NCBI RefSeq assembly: GCF_000270285.1
Contig: NC_015738.1
Span: 2,480,001 to 2,544,000, forward strand
Source: Eggerthella sp. YY7918
GTDB taxonomy: Bacteria > Actinomycetota > Coriobacteriia > Coriobacteriales > Eggerthellaceae
Length of the DNA stretch: 64,000 nucleotides
Reading direction: 5' to 3'
This document shows positions 61,419 through 64,000 of this stretch, one piece after another (position 1 is the first letter of the stretch; every line of letters starts with the position of its first letter). A model generated the notes under the pieces. The model was given only the letters and a program-made list of their open reading frames with translations, was not told the origin of the DNA and did no database searches. The translations under genes and the position numbers were made by a program.

Positions 61419-61988
61419 CTAAAGCGCATACTCGTACAGAGCGGCCTCCAACTCAGGATCGATATGTGGATAGAAATGCGGATATACGCCAATACAATCG
61501 AAGCCGCATGTTTCGTACAGGCGGCGACCGCGTACATTTGTCGAAAAGGTATCCAGCCGTAGAGCCCTTTTGTCTGCAGCACGCGCCGCCGCGATGCCGC
61601 CCTGCAACAACTGACGCGCGAACCCGCGTCCATGGAATTCCGGCAGGGTGGCAACTACGTGAAGCACGAGCACTTCATCGGGCACAGCTTTCACCCGCCA
61701 CGAGGCCTCTTCGTAACCGGGTTCGCCTTCGGCATTCATAACCATGGCCGCCGCAATGCGATCCTCGCCACTCAGCGCGCACGCGGCAGCATCTTCGAGT
61801 GCAGGCGCGGTCAATACGCCCACGTACACTTCGCCCGCCTCCACCGATGCCCGCAGAAACTCTGGTGACGGATGCACGCCATGTTCCCAGAGCACATCAA
61901 AATCTGTACCCTGCATCTCATTGATCATCCGTGTATAGAAGGCCATAACCTGATCGAATTCGTCACGACGCGCCACCCGTACCTCCAT
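61419..61988 (-). CDS. GNAT-family acetyltransferase
   Basis: 189 aa. The acetyl-CoA site is LHVVATLPEFHGRGFARQLL (motif V/A-x-P-x2-x-x-G-x-G/A), then RLDTFSTNVRGRRLYETCGF. The acceptor is unknown; N-terminal residues are typical of the YpeA/RimI-like superfamily. It is a single gene between glnN and the LuxR regulator. Confidence 0.82.
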   Translation of the reverse strand: MEVRVARRDEFDQVMAFYTRMINEMQGTDFDVLWEHGVHPSPEFLRASVEAGEVYVGVLTAPALEDAAACALSGEDRIAAAMVMNAEGEPGYEEASWRVKAVPDEVLVLHVVATLPEFHGRGFARQLLQGGIAAARAADKRALRLDTFSTNVRGRRLYETCGFDCIGVYPHFYPHIDPELEAALYEYAL

Positions 61989-62061
61989 GCGCGCACCTTT
62001 CCTCTCGCAATCACTCTCTTTTCAAAAAGAAAATGATACCACCCGCTCAAGGAGGCACGCG

Positions 62062-63624
62062 CTATATTCGCATGTCGGTTTCTTCAGGTGGTTCGTCTAT
62101 GCCAAGCGCCTGCTGTTCCGCCACGACAGCAGCAAGAGTATCTTGCTGAGAATGAATACCCATTTTTCGGTAGATATTACGGACATGAGTTTTCACCGTC
62201 TCTTTTGATAGAGTAAGCTCTTCGCAGATGTCGGCTCGACTTGATCCGCGCGCAAGCATAGAAAATATTTCCTGCTCCCGTGATGTCAATGCATATCGAC
62301 GGCCTACGAGTTCACACGCACGATCAAAACTGTCGGGCATTTCGTTCATTTCGCCAGGTCGAACCATACCCCATCCCGTTTGAAGATTTTTTCGATCGCT
62401 CATAACCAGCGAAACAGCCAGCAAAACAAATACCATCACCGTCGCGAGATCACGTGCAGTATGAACGGTAATATCAAAGGTATACACCACGCCGCTTCCT
62501 ATAAGCGCCCCAACGACTTGACCCAGTAGTAAAAAGCACGTCGTGATCGCAAACACCCAGTTTGCAGGCAATCCGCGTTGGTTGATGAGAAACGTACACA
62601 AGGCCCACATCATTATATCGACGAAACGATATCCCAAAGTGTGAATAAACAGTCCCTCTGGCGCATCGGGACTCACTACTGCTAAAACTAAATAACCAGC
62701 CGCCATGATAAGAAAACCAACCTGATAGATAAGTTGGTTGAAATCCATTCGAAAAAAGAGCGCGCATACAAACAACACTATGGCTGAAAGGGCAAAACTT
62801 GCTGCAGAAAGGGCTACAACTGGCCCCTCAACTCCCCCGAGCAAGAGAACCGCCTGCACAATACCGAACGATAGCCCTTGCGTGAACGATGTTGCTAAAA
62901 AGCGACGGGGAATATATAACGGCGCATCTAAACCGTGCATGAGCAAGGCGGGCGTTACAGGAACATCCCGAACAAGAAGCCTCATGCATATCGGGGGTAT
63001 AACAACCGCGACTATCCATACCGCAATATCTGGCAAAAATGTAATGCAAACCGTCAGCAACGCAGCAACTACGGTCCCCACTACACCATGCAAAATGGTA
63101 ATACGCGGGCCCAATTCCCCCAGCACACGTCCCCACTCAACATGAAGACAGGCCGTCCCTGCGCCCATCAATACCCCACCAAAACACGTAACCACCGCAT
63201 TAATAGAAAAGACGGTTAGGGGTGAATACGATAGCATCCCGCATATACCCACTCCTACCGACATTGTGGCCGACACGCATATTAAATACCAACGACCCTG
63301 TGGAACAATACCTTTCAATTTGAACAAGAACCCCAGTAACAAGAACGTCAAAGCATAGGCGGTAAGAGGAACAACCCAACCAGGAAGAATGAAATCAAGC
63401 TCGTTAAGAAATGCAGGGCTGAATAAGGTTGTTTGGAACACAAGCCATACCCATGTCCAAAACAAACCAAAACCTATCGATAACCTTGGGTGAATACGTA
63501 TTTCATGGAGAAATGACATGAGCATCACACGCCGCTCGCGCCAACCCACTACGACACGCTGTGTACTTCGAGAACCCTCCGCGGCAGACACCGCTCGGTT
63601 TTTCATATCGCTTTCACTCTGCAT
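62062..63624 (-). CDS. Membrane-embedded LuxR-family regulator
   Basis: About 520 aa from the chosen ATG at 63624 with GGGAGGGG ten bases upstream; starts at 63666 and further downstream cannot be excluded. Roughly twelve hydrophobic helices are followed by an HTH (LTSREQEIFSMLARGSSRAD, then SKETVKTHVRNIYRKMGIHS). It is divergent from the Tat flavoprotein at 63871 and probably controls it. Fourth LuxR/flavoprotein unit in the window. Confidence 0.82.
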   Translation of the reverse strand: MQSESDMKNRAVSAAEGSRSTQRVVVGWRERRVMLMSFLHEIRIHPRLSIGFGLFWTWVWLVFQTTLFSPAFLNELDFILPGWVVPLTAYALTFLLLGFLFKLKGIVPQGRWYLICVSATMSVGVGICGMLSYSPLTVFSINAVVTCFGGVLMGAGTACLHVEWGRVLGELGPRITILHGVVGTVVAALLTVCITFLPDIAVWIVAVVIPPICMRLLVRDVPVTPALLMHGLDAPLYIPRRFLATSFTQGLSFGIVQAVLLLGGVEGPVVALSAASFALSAIVLFVCALFFRMDFNQLIYQVGFLIMAAGYLVLAVVSPDAPEGLFIHTLGYRFVDIMMWALCTFLINQRGLPANWVFAITTCFLLLGQVVGALIGSGVVYTFDITVHTARDLATVMVFVLLAVSLVMSDRKNLQTGWGMVRPGEMNEMPDSFDRACELVGRRYALTSREQEIFSMLARGSSRADICEELTLSKETVKTHVRNIYRKMGIHSQQDTLAAVVAEQQALGIDEPPEETDMRI

Positions 63625-63700
63625 GCCCCAAACGCCCCTCCCTGAGCACCTGTGCGCTCGGGTCATGGTATCACAGCGCGCTACAAGCAGCCCTCTGCAT

Positions 63701-63723
63701 ATCTACCCCTTCCGGGGGTAGAT
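63701..63723. promoter_or_regulatory. Inverted repeat in divergent LuxR/flavoprotein promoter region
   Basis: ATCTACCCC (63701-63709) and GGGGTAGAT (63715-63723), perfect 9-bp arms with a 5-base gap, midway between the divergent starts. Candidate LuxR operator. Confidence 0.5.
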
Positions 63724-63870
63724 GTTCTCACCTGCGAATTTACCGCGTAAGGGGGATGGCAAAACAAAGGCCTGTACCGTAACTTCAATGGCAGCTCATC
63801 TATATGCGGAAGTGATAGGGGTACCTTTCCGTACCGATGAGCAAAACAATACAGGGAGGAAGGACTACGT

Positions 63871-64000
63871 ATGGAGAGTCGCGAGAGTGTTTCTAAGACG
63901 GGCGTATCTCGTCGCCAGTTTCTCATTGGTGCAGGTTTGGCAGGCTTAGGTGCCGCAGGAGCAGGTCTTGCAGGATGTGCGCCCAGCGGAGAAAAAGCTC
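63871..64000 (+). CDS. Tat lipoprotein, probable flavoprotein (partial)
   Basis: Only the first 43 codons are in the window. GGGAGGAAGG precedes the ATG at 63871. The Tat motif SRRQFLIG and lipobox Cys36 (AGLAGC) match the N termini of the fumarate-reductase-type flavoproteins at 13290, 16976 and 33055. The divergent membrane LuxR regulator supports this assignment, but the catalytic domain is outside the window. Confidence 0.65.
   Translation, partial: MESRESVSKTGVSRRQFLIGAGLAGLGAAGAGLAGCAPSGEKA

Overview
The window looks like a piece of an anaerobic Eggerthellaceae (Coriobacteriia, Actinomycetota) chromosome. The evidence is: several Tat-exported lipoprotein flavin oxidoreductases of the fumarate-reductase type, each next to a membrane-spanning LuxR regulator; a molybdopterin oxidoreductase operon; rubrerythrin; a ferredoxin-dependent 2-oxoacid oxidoreductase; type III glutamine synthetase; and a fairly GC-rich composition. 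The genus cannot be fixed by reading alone. No rRNA, tRNA or CRISPR array was found. Two perfect parS palindromes (3550-3565 and 48129-48144) suggest, by inference, that this is an origin-proximal part of the chromosome.

Layout. 1-3472 (minus): an operon of an aryl-CoA ligase, an orphan LysR-type effector domain and 2-oxoacid:ferredoxin oxidoreductase subunits. 3849-6510 (plus): a flippase-like membrane protein, then a full LysR regulator related to the orphan domain. 6598-9484 (minus): PRC-barrel, VanW and a membrane/TPR-like protein. 9770-11290: guaB. 11513-15161: a LuxR/flavoprotein divergent pair. 15278-16642: an AlbA-type regulator behind four tandem decamers. 16976-20367: an AT-richer flavoprotein/LuxR cassette in which the LuxR gene is frameshifted. 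Near-identical 24-bp direct repeats bracket this cassette. 20505-21138: an XRE regulator and small membrane protein with twin operators. 21193-26000: an NSS transporter, ApbE flavin transferase, methyltransferase and M18 aminopeptidase. 26220-31902: a fused ABC exporter and a cation/H+ antiporter. 32240-36782: rubrerythrin with a Fur-like box, then a flavoprotein/LuxR pair.

36783-45459: a 159-bp inverted-repeat element, a GntR/SPFH pair, a four-gene DMSO-reductase-type operon (catalytic subunit, FeS subunit, TorD-like chaperone, NrfD-like anchor) facing a ferric-reductase-like haem protein, and a JAMM-protease/57-aa gene pair behind a degenerate six-unit 22-bp array. 45672-48996: an exported nuclease, a phosphoesterase, CIRCE-controlled Hsp20 and a sirtuin. 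49101-52266: a Nudix hydrolase facing an overlapping operon of flavodoxin-fold reductase, HD-GYP and nicotinamidase-like protein; with the sirtuin this reads as an NAD/ADP-ribose neighbourhood. 52381-55447: TetR and two divergent paralogous membrane proteins of unknown function. 55734-58714: ilvE-cimA-yerC. 59097-64000: GSIII, a GNAT acetyltransferase, and a further LuxR/flavoprotein pair cut by the window edge.

The unifying theme is regulated use of many electron acceptors. Exported flavoproteins, two of them with FMN-binding domains that the ApbE protein could charge, are each probably switched by a dedicated membrane LuxR sensor. Reduced ferredoxin from oxoacid oxidation and amino-acid metabolism probably supplies the electrons.
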